DNA of 64,000 bases from Panorpa germanica (GCA_963678705.1 OY783219.1:8122001-8186000), one strand, 5' to 3'. Shown: positions 12,064 through 23,669, numbered from the stretch's first letter. Notes: generated by a model from the letters alone, not told the origin. Program-made: numbers and translations.

Positions 12064-15000
12064 TTACACAGAAACAATGCCAAGTAAATTCATAAACTTA
12101 TAATGTTTCAGATGACAAAGACCTTTTGTTAAAATATCTGCAGGCATTTCTTCAGTAGGAATGTACTTAACTTTTACAAAGTTGTTCTTTACAACATCTC
12201 TAATAAAATGACAACGCACATCTATATGCTTGGATCTATTATGACTCTGACTACTCGAAGCTAACTTCAATGCACTTTGGTTATCACAATACAAATCAAT
12301 TACATTAAATACATCAGTAATTTCATGCATTAAATTTCTTAGATAAATAGCTTCTCTTGAAGCTTCAGAAAGAGCAGTGTATTCCGCCTCAGTACTGGAT
12401 AATGAAACCGTTTTCTGCTTCCTACTTTGCCAGGAAATGGCAGACCCTGACAACATAAAGCAAAATCCAGTATAGGATTTTCTATCTAGAGCATCACTTG
12501 CCCAATCACTGTCTACAAAACCTTGTAAATTACTATTGTTATTATTGGTATATTTTAAACAATAACTTTTAGTATGCAGTAAATATCTTAATACACGTTT
12601 ACAATAATTCCAATGTATGTGACTATAACAACTATTAAATTGACTGAGATAGCTAACACAGTAAGCAATATCTGGTCTTGTTAATACTGCCAGATACATC
12701 AGACTTCCAATAAGTTTTTGATAAGGAACATCAGGTAAACATTTATCAGATGACTTATCTAAATTCAATTTAGGCTCAATCGGAGTACTTTGTGTCTTAC
12801 AATCAGACATTTGAAATTTAGAAACTAACTGTTCAATATATTGTTGTTGATCTACAGTAATAACATTTTTATTTTTATCTAAATTTATTCTCATGCCTAA
12901 ATATTGTCTTACAGGTCCCAAGTCTTTTAACTTAAATTCTGAACCTAATACACTTTTTAATTTATTTGTTTCAAAATCATTGTTTGAAAAAATCAAAAAA
13001 TCATCCACATACAGGGCCACTATCACTTTAATTTTACCAGTTATTTTTGTAAACAAACATGGTTCATATTGACTATTTTTGAAATCTAATCTACTCAAAA
13101 CTTCTTTAACTCTTTCATACCATGCCAGGGAAGACTGTTTTAGCCCATAAATGGCTTTATTTAATTTTAAGACCTTTCCCCCACTTTTGTTTACAAAACC
13201 TTCAGGTAATGACATATAAATATTTTCTTTCAAAAAACCATTAAGGAAAGCAGTGGTTACATCTAGATGTGTTATACTCATTTTCATTTGAACACTAAGT
13301 GCAAACAACAATCTTAGAGTAGAATGCCGCACTACCGGTGAAAAAGTATCTGTATAATCAACACCTGGTTTCTGCGAGAAACCTTTTGCCACTAATCGAG
13401 CCCTATACCTTACATTGTTTTCAAAATCATACTTTTTATTTAGCACCCACCTACACTTCACTATTGTCACATCATCTGGATGGTCCACAAGCTGCCACGC
13501 ATCACTGTCCTCAAATGACTGTAATTCATCAGCCATTGCCTGCTTCCACTGCTCCCGGTCAGGCCCTTCAAGAGCCTCTGAGAATACAATCTCCTCCGAT
13601 GCTGGAACAGTACTGGAAACACATATGTTGCTAATACCATAGCGCTCAGGCTTCTTTCTCTGACGCTTACTTGGCACATCTGGCACTTGCTCAGGTATTG
13701 ATACTGCTTGTTCTGGAACATCTTCAGTGTTTATTTCAGTCAGTGTTTCATTGTCATCAGTATGTAATGAGGAACCTGAAGAGCAATCTAAAAAATCTGT
13801 TTCTGAAACATTATTAGACAGATCCCCCACTGAATCTCTGCTCTCCCCCACTTTATCTTTACTTTCCTCCACTAAATTGTCGGTAGGATTTTCTTCATTG
13901 GATATCCAAATAGCTGACTCTTCACTGACTTCCTTGATAGGTGTTACATCTTCTATCACTATTATATCTCTACTGATCATTACAGTGTTCTTAGAAGGAT
14001 TGTACACACGATAACCTTTAACACCATCACCATATCCAACTAGAATATGTTGTGTAGCTTTCTTGTCCCATTTCAAACGTTTCTGTTTGGGTACATGCAC
14101 CATAATTTTGCTTCCAAACAAACGTAGGTGACTTAAGTCTGGTTTTGATCCATACCATAACTCATAAGGTGTTTTATCCAATCCTGATGCAATCGATCTA
14201 TTTTTCAAGTACACAGCAGTATTGGCTGCTTCCGCCCAAAATTTCTTATCTAAATTTGCATCATATAGTAAACATTTGGCTTTCTCAACAACTGTACGAT
14301 TACTCCTTTCACAAAGTCCATTTTGCTCAGGTGTATAACAATTTGTTTTCTGGTGTATAATTCCAGCTTGCTTCAAATAGCCTTCAAATTCCTTGTTACA
14401 AAATTCTAGTCCATTGTCTGACCTGATCACCTTTATTTTCTTACTCTGTTGATTCTCAACCAATGATTTGAACTCTTTAAATCTGTTCAAAGCTTCATTC
14501 TTTTGCTTCAGAAAATAAATAAAAGTCATGCGACTATAATCATCAACAAATAACAGGAAATAGCGAGCACCACTCAAAGAACTTGTTTCCATTGGGCCGC
14601 AAATATCTGTGTGGATTCTGTGTAAAGTTTCTGTACTCCGCTCACCCACATGAGAAAATGGTAATCTCATTTGTTTTCCCTCACAACAAGTAGTACATTG
14701 TGATTTGGTTATGTCAAGTGAGTTATCATAAGACAAACCATCAACAATACCATTTCTCATTCTGTGCATGTCTTGGCTGTTTATATGTGCCAGTCTTCTG
14801 TGCCATAACTTTGCACTAGCTGTAGTAGCCAACATACAACTTTGTGATTGTAATCTCAACTTATAAACACCATCAGATAAATCAGCTGTCGCCACCAAAA
14901 CATTGTTCTTGTCTCTAATATAACAGTTTTTCTTTGTAAATATCACATGATTGCCATTCTGAATGAGCTCACTAACCGACAATAGGTTGGTTGTCAGGCT

Positions 15001-16002
15001 AGGCACACACAACACATCTTTCACTATTATATTGCATCCAAGTTTAGAAATAATGTCAACTTCTCCGGAACAAACAACTGGCACTTTTGATTCATTTGCT
15101 ACAACAATTTCTGGTATACATGGAGTTGTGTTCATGTTCTTTACCCAATCTTTATTTGCTGTTATGTGTGCACTTGCGCCGGAGTCAATGTACCATTCGT
15201 TTTTGTTATACTTTCCGTTTAGGAAAACAACGTTAAACACGCATTTATTTGTGTTTTTCTTCAACATTGGGCACTGATTTCGATAATGTCCATCCTCTTT
15301 ACATTTGAAACAAGTGATTGTTTTTGCTGATGTATCTGCCGCGGTCTTTTTGTTCGACATTGGGTTGCCGCCATATTTCTTTGGTTTACCGCTGCTGCCA
15401 GAATTATATTTATTTCTCGCTGCAAATGCCGCCGTACCGCCAGCTGCACCTTCAAAATCACTGGTTACTTCCATGTCGAGTAACTTCGACTTTATAGTAT
15501 CCGCACTTATCGAAATGCCAGAATGTTCTATTGCCATTATCATTGGAGAATAGCGATCAGTCAAACCTGCTAATAATAATGATCCGACCCATTCATCTGT
15601 TATTGTAAATCCAGTGCCATTTAACTTTTGAGCCGTTTCGATCATTTGTGTGACATAGGTAGTCATCGAATCACAGTTTTCAAGTCTTATCGAAATCAAA
15701 TGTCGAAGTAAGGTTATTTTTCTTGAGAAACCGGAGTCATCGAACATGGCTTTCAATTTTGTCCATAATTCTGCCGAGCTCCTGGTATTCCTTATATGCA
15801 CGTACAATGCTGGATCGATGGTTAAAATTAGCTTTGCCTTCGTTTTGGAGTCGTCCACTGGCTTAACTTCGAAGTCTGCACTAGGTTTGATGTACTTTTC
15901 CATCCCTTCTAGTACCAACAAGTTTTCGGCCGCGAAACACCACTCATCGTAATTCTCTCTGCCTTTTAGCTTTGGCACACTCGCAATATAGTTCGTAGTC
16001 AT
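12064..16002 (-). CDS. Copia gag-pol polyprotein
   Basis: A 1312-residue single frame encoding all parts needed for copia retrotransposition. In order: a UBN2-type gag region (about 1-200); a CCHC zinc knuckle, CFKCKEDGHYRNQC (about 231-244); an aspartic protease with DSGA (about 273); the GAG-pre-integrase motif LWHRRLAH (about 399); an integrase core with HTD (about 465), SDNG (about 529) and the Glu of NGLCERSNR (about 565); reverse transcriptase with AIYGLKQS and the catalytic YVDDFLIF; and RNase H with SSTEAEY. The order protease-integrase-RT-RNase H is copia, not gypsy. The first Met lies 82 bases inside the 5' LTR and no frameshift separates gag from pol. Length is normal for the family. 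All expected catalytic residues are present. Expression is presumably from the 5' LTR. Shorter frames inside it are shadows. Confidence 0.98.
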   Translation of the reverse strand: MTTNYIASVPKLKGRENYDEWCFAAENLLVLEGMEKYIKPSADFEVKPVDDSKTKAKLILTIDPALYVHIRNTRSSAELWTKLKAMFDDSGFSRKITLLRHLISIRLENCDSMTTYVTQMIETAQKLNGTGFTITDEWVGSLLLAGLTDRYSPMIMAIEHSGISISADTIKSKLLDMEVTSDFEGAAGGTAAFAARNKYNSGSSGKPKKYGGNPMSNKKTAADTSAKTITCFKCKEDGHYRNQCPMLKKNTNKCVFNVVFLNGKYNKNEWYIDSGASAHITANKDWVKNMNTTPCIPEIVVANESKVPVVCSGEVDIISKLGCNIIVKDVLCVPSLTTNLLSVSELIQNGNHVIFTKKNCYIRDKNNVLVATADLSDGVYKLRLQSQSCMLATTASAKLWHRRLAHINSQDMHRMRNGIVDGLSYDNSLDITKSQCTTCCEGKQMRLPFSHVGERSTETLHRIHTDICGPMETSSLSGARYFLLFVDDYSRMTFIYFLKQKNEALNRFKEFKSLVENQQSKKIKVIRSDNGLEFCNKEFEGYLKQAGIIHQKTNCYTPEQNGLCERSNRTVVEKAKCLLYDANLDKKFWAEAANTAVYLKNRSIASGLDKTPYELWYGSKPDLSHLRLFGSKIMVHVPKQKRLKWDKKATQHILVGYGDGVKGYRVYNPSKNTVMISRDIIVIEDVTPIKEVSEESAIWISNEENPTDNLVEESKDKVGESRDSVGDLSNNVSETDFLDCSSGSSLHTDDNETLTEINTEDVPEQAVSIPEQVPDVPSKRQRKKPERYGISNICVSSTVPASEEIVFSEALEGPDREQWKQAMADELQSFEDSDAWQLVDHPDDVTIVKCRWVLNKKYDFENNVRYRARLVAKGFSQKPGVDYTDTFSPVVRHSTLRLLFALSVQMKMSITHLDVTTAFLNGFLKENIYMSLPEGFVNKSGGKVLKLNKAIYGLKQSSLAWYERVKEVLSRLDFKNSQYEPCLFTKITGKIKVIVALYVDDFLIFSNNDFETNKLKSVLGSEFKLKDLGPVRQYLGMRINLDKNKNVITVDQQQYIEQLVSKFQMSDCKTQSTPIEPKLNLDKSSDKCLPDVPYQKLIGSLMYLAVLTRPDIAYCVSYLSQFNSCYSHIHWNYCKRVLRYLLHTKSYCLKYTNNNNSNLQGFVDSDWASDALDRKSYTGFCFMLSGSAISWQSRKQKTVSLSSTEAEYTALSEASREAIYLRNLMHEITDVFNVIDLYCDNQSALKLASSSQSHNRSKHIDVRCHFIRDVVKNNFVKVKYIPTEEMPADILTKGLCHLKHYKFMNLLGIVSV

Positions 16003-16073
16003 GTTTCCGCGAAAAAAAAACGTAACAATTTATCTATTTTATACTATAAAAAAACTGATAAACCGGTAAATTT

Positions 16074-16083
16074 GCCCATAACC
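16074..16083 (-). promoter_or_regulatory. Primer binding site (tRNA-iMet half-molecule type)
   Basis: GGTTATGGGC directly follows the 5' LTR on the minus strand. Drosophila copia uses a fragment of initiator-Met tRNA with a site that begins in the same way (established knowledge), which fits the family assignment. Confidence 0.8.
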
Positions 16084-16205
16084 TATAAAGACACGTTAGC
16101 AGTTCGCAACAGACTATATTTGACATAAGAAAAAGTTTTTACACAACAGATTACAGATGGCGTTACTAGTTACAAAGTAGTGATATTTTGATACCTATTA
16201 CAATA
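16084..16205 (-). repeat. 5' LTR of the copia element
   Basis: 122 bp, pair of the LTR at 11,908-12,029. It is expected to carry the element's promoter. Confidence 0.95.
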
Positions 16206-16210
16206 CTTTC

Positions 16211-16785
16211 TTTTCTTCAATATAATATCCGCAAATTTTGCTCATATTTCTTCAAAGTCAGTGTATACCATAAATTGTTTATTAATAAACAATTATAATC
16301 CAAATCACGATAGTTCGGCGGTGACTTATACTTAAAAGAGGTTGTTATACGAACGGTATAAATCTATAATACGATAATGAATTTTATCTTATTTGTTTCT
16401 ATATACATTATAGAAAAATAAGTGAGTCAGTGCTTTTTAGTTATATCAGCAGTTTATACCTTACAACTTGTTTTAAGTAATTGTATTACATTGCTTTTTC
16501 TTAAATTTATTTAACATCTACCTATTTCTGATCCGAAAACCTCTCACTATTTTGGCAGCTTTTAAGGAGCGCTGCATAATATATGAGTGCATAATCAATT
16601 TAACTGATACATTTTCTTAAAATTCATTTAAAGACATTAAAAATCTTATACTAATATATTAATTGAATATGTATCATTATTCATATAATCTTGCATTATA
16701 TGTTTTATTAAAGTTAGAATGTGTTAATTTATGTTAGATTATATTAACTTAGAAAATGTTATATAATAGGTAAACTTTTTGTATG
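16211..16785. other. AT-rich non-genic stretch
   Basis: Nothing recognised. Confidence 0.5.
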
Positions 16786-17207
16786 TTAAGGTGAAATTAT
16801 ACTTGGCCATTTTTTCTCGCAAAATATAGATGGAAATACTATACATAAAAATAATAAATAATATATATAAAAAAAAACATAACGATTATAAAGTTTATGA
16901 CAAACCTTTAGAAATGTTACCAGTCATATAAAAATTGGAATTTAACTAGAAAATATAGCAATATTCATTTTCAAAACTTATTTTTGCGGTTCCAGCTCAT
17001 TAAAAGTCAGTGGAAGAAAGCTTAAAATGGAGATACGTTATTCATCTAACTAATTGCAGCTTTAGATTTTGATTCGCGTTTATAGTTTCTTACATTAAAC
17101 GATTTAAACATAAAAAAACATGTTTTTCTTGATAATATCTAACCCGCTGTATAGTATCGCTATCTATATTTTGCGAGAAAAAATATCCAAGTATCGTTTC
17201 ACCTTAA
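16786..17207. mobile_element. TTAA-flanked MITE with long terminal inverted repeats
   Basis: TTAA at 16,786-16,789 and at 17,204-17,207 bracket a 414-bp insert. The inverted ends are about 58 bases with few mismatches: GGTGAAATTATACTTGG on the left and GGTGAAACGATACTTGG on the complement of the right, both running into TTTTTTCTCGCAAAATATAG. TTAA duplication is characteristic of piggyBac and a few other superfamilies (established knowledge). No coding capacity. Confidence 0.85.
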
Positions 17208-17985
17208 ATAAACCTTAAAATATATCCAACAGTGTATAGCGCGTTTTCTAATATGTATTCCCCTACTCCTTTTGTCACAGTACTTCACTGGAAGACTAAA
17301 CAGCCTATTATTACTCCAACACATATAAATGTGTATGTATTTATACACATATTCATCCTAGTATATTACATAATAGATAACTGCATACCTATAGCATTTA
17401 TATCAAATACACATCAACTAGTTCAAAGATTAGGATCTCTAATATAAGACCTTTTAATAAATATTTATGTTTGAATGAAATAGAAGAACGTAACATTTAA
17501 TCTATCGACTTCTCTAACAGGTGCGATCGTTAGATAAAGGGTTGCTTGCCTGGTTGGTTGACGTTGGTTCATGACTGCCTGGATGGATAATCTGTAACCG
17601 GCTTAACTTGGTTCGTACTCGTACTGAAAACAGTTTTAATCGGAAGCATGGGCTTATATTGTGTTTGTTTTATGTTGTTTATTATATATATTACAACAAA
17701 ATTTAAGTAATGGGTCAAAACAAAGGCAATGAAAACTTTCTGATAACTTTTTATAGTAGAGAACAGTTAAGTGGAATAAGTAGTTAATTGCAAATAAATT
17801 AAATACTTAAGATATTGCATCCGCACCAATTCTTTTTTTTTACTGATCTTTAATATCTAAAAATTTACATTTTATCAAAAACTCGTCACAAATCGCGTCA
17901 AATTGATGGAAGAACTAAGTAAATAAACTTAATTGAATAATTTGGATTTTACCAGCCTCAATTTTGATAATTTGGGCTTTCATCT
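17208..17985. other. Non-genic stretch
   Basis: The 71-codon frame at 17,232-17,447 lacks any supporting feature. Nothing else recognised. Confidence 0.5.
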
Positions 17986-17989
17986 TGAA

Positions 17990-18240
17990 CAAATGGCGGC
18001 TGAAAACGGTTTTTCTTCAATATTTTCGTAGCAGTGCTATTGTAAAAATAGTTATTATGAATTTCATAGAGGAGTCAATTTTCTACAATTTAGGTATACA
18101 ACAATATTTTGTATATCTGATAGATAGATAATGTAGAGCACTTCATAAAAAATTAGTAGTAATTCAAAACAGCGGATGGAATTCAACAGCGAATGCGCTT
18201 AAAATTTTACCCATATTTCTTAAACTGAACTGCTTTAATT
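17990..18240 (+). repeat. Dispersed repeat G, copy 1
   Basis: The stretch AAATGGCGGCTGAAAAC ... TCAATTTTCTACAATTTAGG ... GTATATCTGATAG is clearly similar to 28,050-28,270 (AAATGGCGACTGAA ... TCAATTTCCTACAATTTGTG). Ends were not defined. Probably part of a non-coding region of an old transposon. Confidence 0.5.
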
Positions 18241-20522
18241 TTGTTTTTTTATTGATTTTGGTGACAAATTAAAATACATTCCAAATAATATTTTATATCT
18301 ACTTTTAAACATATCCTTTTGTAACTGATCATTCTCTGGCATTTAGATATTGTTTCATTTCCAGGATATTTATCTATAGTAACCACTGCAACATTTTTCG
18401 CAGAAGCAAAGCACAAATTTGTTATATTTGCCATAAATAAAATTAATTCAATTATTATAATTAATTTAATTAATATCGTTAAATATTGCTGAACAAAGAA
18501 ATTTTATCTTTAAAAAATAAGTCATTTATTTCGAAGAGCCTTTTACTCAAAATTGTGCCAATAAGGTGTGGGATAACTCTTCATCTTCTACACATTTTTG
18601 TTATTTAGGTAAATACAACATTCTGATGAAGATAGTGCTGTAATCTCCAGCTTTAATCCAGTATTCTACGATTTGGTATATTCCGAAGTTATGCACTGAT
18701 TGAATACTTTTTTAAATTTGTTATTTGAATTGTTTGCTGGAATAAAATTTTGTACTCTATGTTTTCTTTTTAAATACTTTTTCATATATTTATATCGTCT
18801 GCGCAGAATTCGATTGCATCGATTAAAACATATCGATATTTTCGTAAAAAAACTTTATTACGTTCGGTAATAAACTTTATCCACCACTAAAACTCTTTAT
18901 TTTAAATATAACAAAGCACTTAGCTGTTAGACTTCGTTTTAGACACTCACAGTTTTAGAAGCACTCTGATATGATCTATATCCCACATATACATACATAG
19001 ATCATTTAATGCAAACAAAAAACTGAAACTTAACTTAAGAAAACAAGATCAAAAGGTATTATTAATACGAGTTGACGTAAAGGAAAAAAAATCAGGTTGC
19101 AGCTTTGTAGTTTATAGAATGCCCGGTAGGGGTGCTAGTTGTCTGAACCTATATATTGTTCGTGGTGTATAATATAAATGTGATACAGAATCGGATATCT
19201 TAGATGAACCCTATAAACAATTAAAGACAATCATTTTTTGAACAATTTTGTGTTTAAATTAGAATTGGAACAGGTCTTTTGATGTATTTTTTGTTGAATT
19301 TTGAAAATGACATTTGATACATGTGAATCATATGTCATAATGTCTTTTAATAAAAGAGCTATTTTTTATTCAATAAATTTTGTTTGATCCACTTAAAGAC
19401 TTTTAATAAATTTGACATTTTTGTAATGTGTTGAAATTTTATTATCATATCTCTATTAATACATAAGGTGTCACAGATTTATTCCAGATAATATCTTTTA
19501 ATGGTGTATAATCAATTATATACCCGCTAAACACAGAACATGAATGTTACCTTACATCCATGCAATATTTTACCTAAGCGAAATCAAGGAATATTTAACC
19601 TAATAGGTTTTATTTTGATTAAAAATGGTTTAGAAAAAGATGTACATTGTTTATTTTTCAGAAATTTTTTGTTATGTTAGATAAACCTTAAATACACGTA
19701 ACTGTGTTTAGTTTAGGGGGGAAATATACTCTTTCTGTCCCAAATTAGCAGACCTCGGGAGAAAAAAAATCAGTATAAGAATTGATTTTTAACTGGTTCG
19801 ATAGCGAAAGAATTTGGTAATGAAATGAAACATTCCAGCAACTCACACGAGGCGATATTAATACGCTTGGACATGCGTTTTTCGCTAAAAATTATCATAA
19901 TCGAAGGTGGCGGTATTTTATGTTCAAATTTGTCTTATCCTATTCCTTTTTTATATTTTTATTAAGATTCTTCTGCGTTCTTAGTCACTTGGAATTCTAA
20001 ATACTTCCTATTTGTAATTTTGGTTCTTCTTTTTGTTGTTTTAATAATATCTAACATTATACTGCATGTACATTAGCAGTGCCTTAAATCAAAACTGATG
20101 TGTCTTACCTCAAATTATTCTAAGATAGAAAATCGTCTTGAAACGTAAGTATTACACTTGGTAGCTTACTATAAGCTAATTCAAAAGTTAATTTTCTGCT
20201 TTTAACATTTTTGATAATGTCACAAGGTATTTCGAAGGTTCCTTTTCTACTTGAGGAACGAGAAGAATTTTTGAAATGACAACTAGAGTAGTTTCTACGC
20301 TATGTTTGTCTTCTATTTTTACCAGAGATCTGAGTTCTTCATTGAAATATTGTTTTTAAATATTTATTTTAAACAGTTTGGTACAAAAATACTAATAATT
20401 ATTATTAATTATTTTATATGTTTACATAAGTATTTGCAATTGCAAATTTTGTAATTAATGTTTTTATTTCCTTCAATTAATTGTTAGTCAAAAACATCTG
20501 AGTTTTTGATTGTTAAAAATAA
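18241..20522. other. AT-rich non-genic stretch
   Basis: No gene, RNA or clear repeat seen. A weak resemblance of 20,150-20,215 to 42,640-42,690 (AGCTTACTATAAGCTAATTC versus AGCTTACTACAAGCTAATTG) suggests one more short dispersed repeat. Confidence 0.45.
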
Positions 20523-20538
20523 GTGTGTGTGTGTGTGT
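20523..20538. repeat. (GT)8 microsatellite
   Basis: Sixteen bases of GT dinucleotide. Confidence 0.9.
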
Positions 20539-21185
20539 ACCATCCTCTAATGAGCTTGCTTTGTTATTTAATTAGCAAATTAGTTGCTTATACTTTAATT
20601 ATATCCACATATCAACATTAATTTAATTATATGACAAACGTAGAGTACAAACAAAATTAAAAAGCAACGGCAAAAAAGTAACGGATTTTCTTTCTTTAAA
20701 TAAAAATATAAATTTTATGAATTATAATTTTCTAAATAATAATTACAATACGAGTTGATTACCAAATAATACATAATAGATATTTGGTGTATATTTAAAA
20801 TATATAATACAACGCTACCCTGCTTCGCTAAATCAAATATTACACAATATATACAACTAATTATAAAAAAAAAAAAATGAAAATTTCATGTACTTTATTA
20901 AATTATACGTAACGAATTTTGGGGCAGTACATTTAGTAACGTATTTTCACCACAGATGTCTCTTTATATACCACAAAACTTTTAAATAAGTGAAAACATA
21001 TGTGATTAAGTGTTTTTGTATTAATATAAATAATATATATTTATTTCGGTAATTGTTATAATTATGAACAATAGTAAACAATTTGGTAAATATACCCTTA
21101 AGTATTTGAAACACTTGTTGTATTGTTATTTTATCAAGTATAATAGTTAGACGCTTATTTATTGTTGTAACATATTTGTTGTTAA
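20539..21185. other. AT-rich non-genic stretch
   Basis: Nothing recognised. Confidence 0.5.
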
Positions 21186-21207
21186 GGATCTTTCAAACAC
21201 CAAACAT

Positions 21208-21423
21208 CTATAGAAGGTATAATGGTGGGTTATAAGTAAAACAAGTACACAATATGGTAGGACCAAATTTTGTGGCCAAAACGCGGAGGTATTTTCGATG
21301 TTGAGTTCTATTACCGATCAGTGGAGGAATCAGAAACCCACCCCTTTGATAGCGTCCCTTCATACGCACGGTTTCGTCATTTACCGCTTGTTGTACGTTT
21401 TCTTGTAGCTTGCATTTAAACAA
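21208..21423 (-). pseudogene. Possible Helitron-like helicase-domain fragment
   Basis: The minus-strand frame contains RYQRGGFLIPPLIGNRT and then GPTILCTCFTYNPPL. This spacing and wording resemble the pattern 'IP...G(S/N)R...G.P..F.T.TCNP' of the N-terminal domain of Helitron transposases (recalled family knowledge, not searched). It is only about 70 residues, has no flanking coding sequence, and adjoins a Harbinger-like fragment. Assignment is tentative. Confidence 0.3.
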
Positions 21424-21499
21424 AGGCAGCTCTGTCCACGGACCTGCAACATGTCATAGCTCTAACGTACTGCACGACGCATAGATGTAATATTCCTTA

Positions 21500-21690
21500 A
21501 AAAACATCAATTTTGTTCATATTATTGAACAACAGTCATTCGGTATACTGATTGAAATACTGGATCATCCTCTCTCTGATAACTCTCTTGCAGCAACAAA
21601 CAATCTGCGGTTAATGTTCTTTTCGATGTATGGATGAAGCCAATACATTCTACGTCTGATTCGTTGTCTTCTAATAAAAGCGTACGCTGT
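21500..21690 (-). pseudogene. Harbinger-type transposase N-terminal fragment
   Basis: On the minus strand a frame of about 38 residues contains RRQRIRRRMYWLHPYIEKN followed by ELSE. After a one-base frameshift it continues as EDDPVFQSVYRM. The order 'WvHP ... EL...DP..F...YRM' is characteristic of the N-terminal region of PIF/Harbinger nucleases (HARBI1 family). Later catalytic parts are missing and stops are present, so this is a broken relic. Confidence 0.5.
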
Positions 21691-21859
21691 AATCACATCT
21701 TCCCAATGAAAAAACGTGCTTTCTCAATGCTAAACGTCAAAGAAATTACCCTATGCAGCTTGTATGACGTTACGTGGACAGAACTGAGATGCAGAATACG
21801 TCTGGCTTCATTGGTAGGTACAAATGAAGCTACAGCGCGAATTGTCTTGGTCACTTTCT

Positions 21860-22080
21860 GCTACTCGCACTGTTTAATCATATTATGTGAGTTACCGTCA
21901 GTAGCTCCGTCAAGGTCATACGATGATGAATAACTATATCAACAACCATCATTCATAGTGGTAGGGGGGATGCGAACAAAACTGAGGTACTGACCGACTC
22001 GCACATGACAGTAACTCGCATAATACAGTTACACGGTGCGAGTAACTGTGTAGATCAACTCGCACTAATTAAGTAATACA
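21860..22080. repeat. Cluster of ACTCGCA/TGCGAGT motifs
   Basis: ACTCGCA or its complement appears at least five times in about 220 bp (for example near 21,862, 21,998, 22,015, 22,036 and 22,061), some within inverted pairs such as ACTCGCATAATACAGTTAC. Subterminal repeated motifs of this kind are common at DNA transposon ends. The neighbouring Harbinger fragment makes that reading plausible but not proven. Confidence 0.4.
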
Positions 22081-22085
22081 GTTAG

Positions 22086-23137
22086 AGTAGGGTATGTTAA
22101 AAATAGGGGCGGAAAGGTAGTAAGAAAGTGAGGGTAAAAATAGGTGGATGGGAAAGGAAGCAGTGGAAGGATGTATTAGTCAGGATTGGAAACAAGATAT
22201 AACACAAGATGAATTTGAATGAGAATGTTAAAAGCTACTCTCTTCCTCAGAGAGTGATCGACTGTTGGTTTTGTCATTTTGAAGGTCATAAAATGCTTAG
22301 AATTATAAATTTCTAGTTGCTTGACACTCAGCTTAGTGCTTGAACGAAGAAAGTTGTAAAACGATTACCCCCATACATTGGATGACGTCACTAACTTTTG
22401 CTATATCTAACTCTTCCCTATTCTATCATTTCTATCACCGTTAAAAGTTTGCGTATTAACTGTAATTTATTGAAAAATAAGTAAAATATTGTCAAGATGT
22501 ATTTTGTTATGATCTCATTTGAGTACTTTATCATCAAGTAATAAAAATTAATTATAATAAAAATAATATATAAAAATCATTGTGTTATAAACATGTATGT
22601 CACACAGATTTAAAATTAATCAGAGTAACATATAAACTAATACCAAACAAAAGAATAACAACAAAGTATACAAGTATACCATATATAATAAAAGAATTAG
22701 TAATTTTTTGAGTTGCGTGTTTTTTTTTATTATTAAAGATGCAGCCTTGTCTCATTTTCGTACATATATTATTCGAAACAAATGATTGTTGGTAAAGATC
22801 GAACAAATAACTGAATTTACTTCATCATCATTTGCATCCTCACAATTCTTCAGAACGTGTCTGAAACGGGAACATTAATTATTCCATATTTAATAATTAT
22901 TAATTTGCAAAGTAGCGTTCAATTTTCTTTGTTAGTAGTTCATTTAAATAACAATAGATCGAGTTAAACGCCCTTTGCCAATAGCTTCTGGAATTGACAA
23001 TGGATCCATATGAATCATTTGTAAATCAGAGATGGACTTAGGGGACTTTCACTTAGTGCAAATTTTTTTTATACACAGTTAATCAACTGGTTCAATTTCA
23101 CTTAATCTAAAAAATCTAATCTCGTCCTTTTTTTCAG
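22086..23137. other. Non-genic stretch or intron/5' region of the candidate exon at 23,138
   Basis: No recognisable element. The minus-strand 68-codon frame at 22,600-22,806 has no support. The last 40 bases form a T-rich tract that could be the 3' end of an intron. Confidence 0.4.
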
Positions 23138-23189
23138 GTTGACGCTATTAACACCTACACTCAACAAAATGTCTTCAAATAATCACATT
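23138..23189 (+). CDS. Candidate first coding exon (7 codons)
   Basis: A strong polypyrimidine tract ending TTTTTTTCAG is followed by a 52-base segment with a good insect-type start context (CAACAAAATG) at 23,169. It reads MSSNNHI and runs directly into a consensus donor, GTAAGT, at 23,190. Acceptor, start context and donor together in 60 bases are more than expected by chance, so a short coding exon with long flanking introns is plausible. The gene cannot be identified from seven residues. A possible partner exon is at 26,217. Transcript evidence is absent. Confidence 0.35.
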
Positions 23190-23379
23190 GTAAGTAATTT
23201 ATATTCACATTTATTTTCCCTTAAAACATTCGTTTCCGTTCGGCTACAAAATGTTGTAAAAGACAAAATTATAAAATAAAATATTTAACAGATGTTTGTT
23301 TACTAGATTTTATATTTCGTAAATGTACGACCTAACCTTTTTTGTAATAAAAAAGGGTTGAACGTTTATGTTGTTGTTA
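23190..23379. other. Candidate intron sequence
   Basis: Downstream of the GTAAGT donor; AT-rich, nothing else recognised. Confidence 0.3.
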
Positions 23380-23633
23380 CCCAGTAAACAATTTAGTGAA
23401 GTGCTCTATTTAGTGACGTTTCTCTCACTATTTCACTTCAATTATAGTTCGCATCAACTTTATCTTCATTTGTATTCCGACAGGTGGAGTAATTTCGCCT
23501 TTTGTAGCCGATAAAGTAGACATTTTATATAAAGAAATGTGAGAAACTGAACTATAAATGAACTCTTTTATGATAAAAAAATCATGACGCATCTTCAATA
23601 TGATGTCAAAGTGACTTCAAAATGTTTACTGGG
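23380..23633 (+). mobile_element. MITE-F copy, complete
   Basis: Termini CCCAGTAAACA and TGTTTACTGGG are perfect 11-base inverted repeats; flanks show a two-base TA duplication. The 254-bp interior is non-coding and matches the copies at 3987, 25,518 and (inverted) 46,055. Confidence 0.88.
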
Positions 23634-23669
23634 TAGTTTATTTTTCTCGGAATTTCTTTTTGAAATAAC

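Larger units (their letters stand above)
11908..16205 (-). mobile_element. Complete Ty1/copia LTR retrotransposon
   Basis: A 4298-bp element with two 122-bp direct repeats at its ends that I read as identical, flanked on both sides by CTTTC (11,903-11,907 and 16,206-16,210), a five-base target duplication typical of copia. It runs 5' LTR (right), primer site, single open frame, polypurine tract, 3' LTR (left) on the minus strand. Identical LTRs, intact target duplication and one uninterrupted polyprotein point to recent insertion. On its coding strand the LTR reads TATTGTAATAGG ... TCTTTATA, so the outermost bases are not the usual TG...CA. Confidence 0.97.

Noticed and set aside
13338..15952. 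Several plus-strand frames of 66-104 codons
   Set aside because: All lie antisense to the copia polyprotein and show no independent features.
21634..21933. 99-codon plus-strand frame
   Set aside because: Lies antisense to the Harbinger-like relic and extends into the ACTCGCA motif cluster; no protein features.
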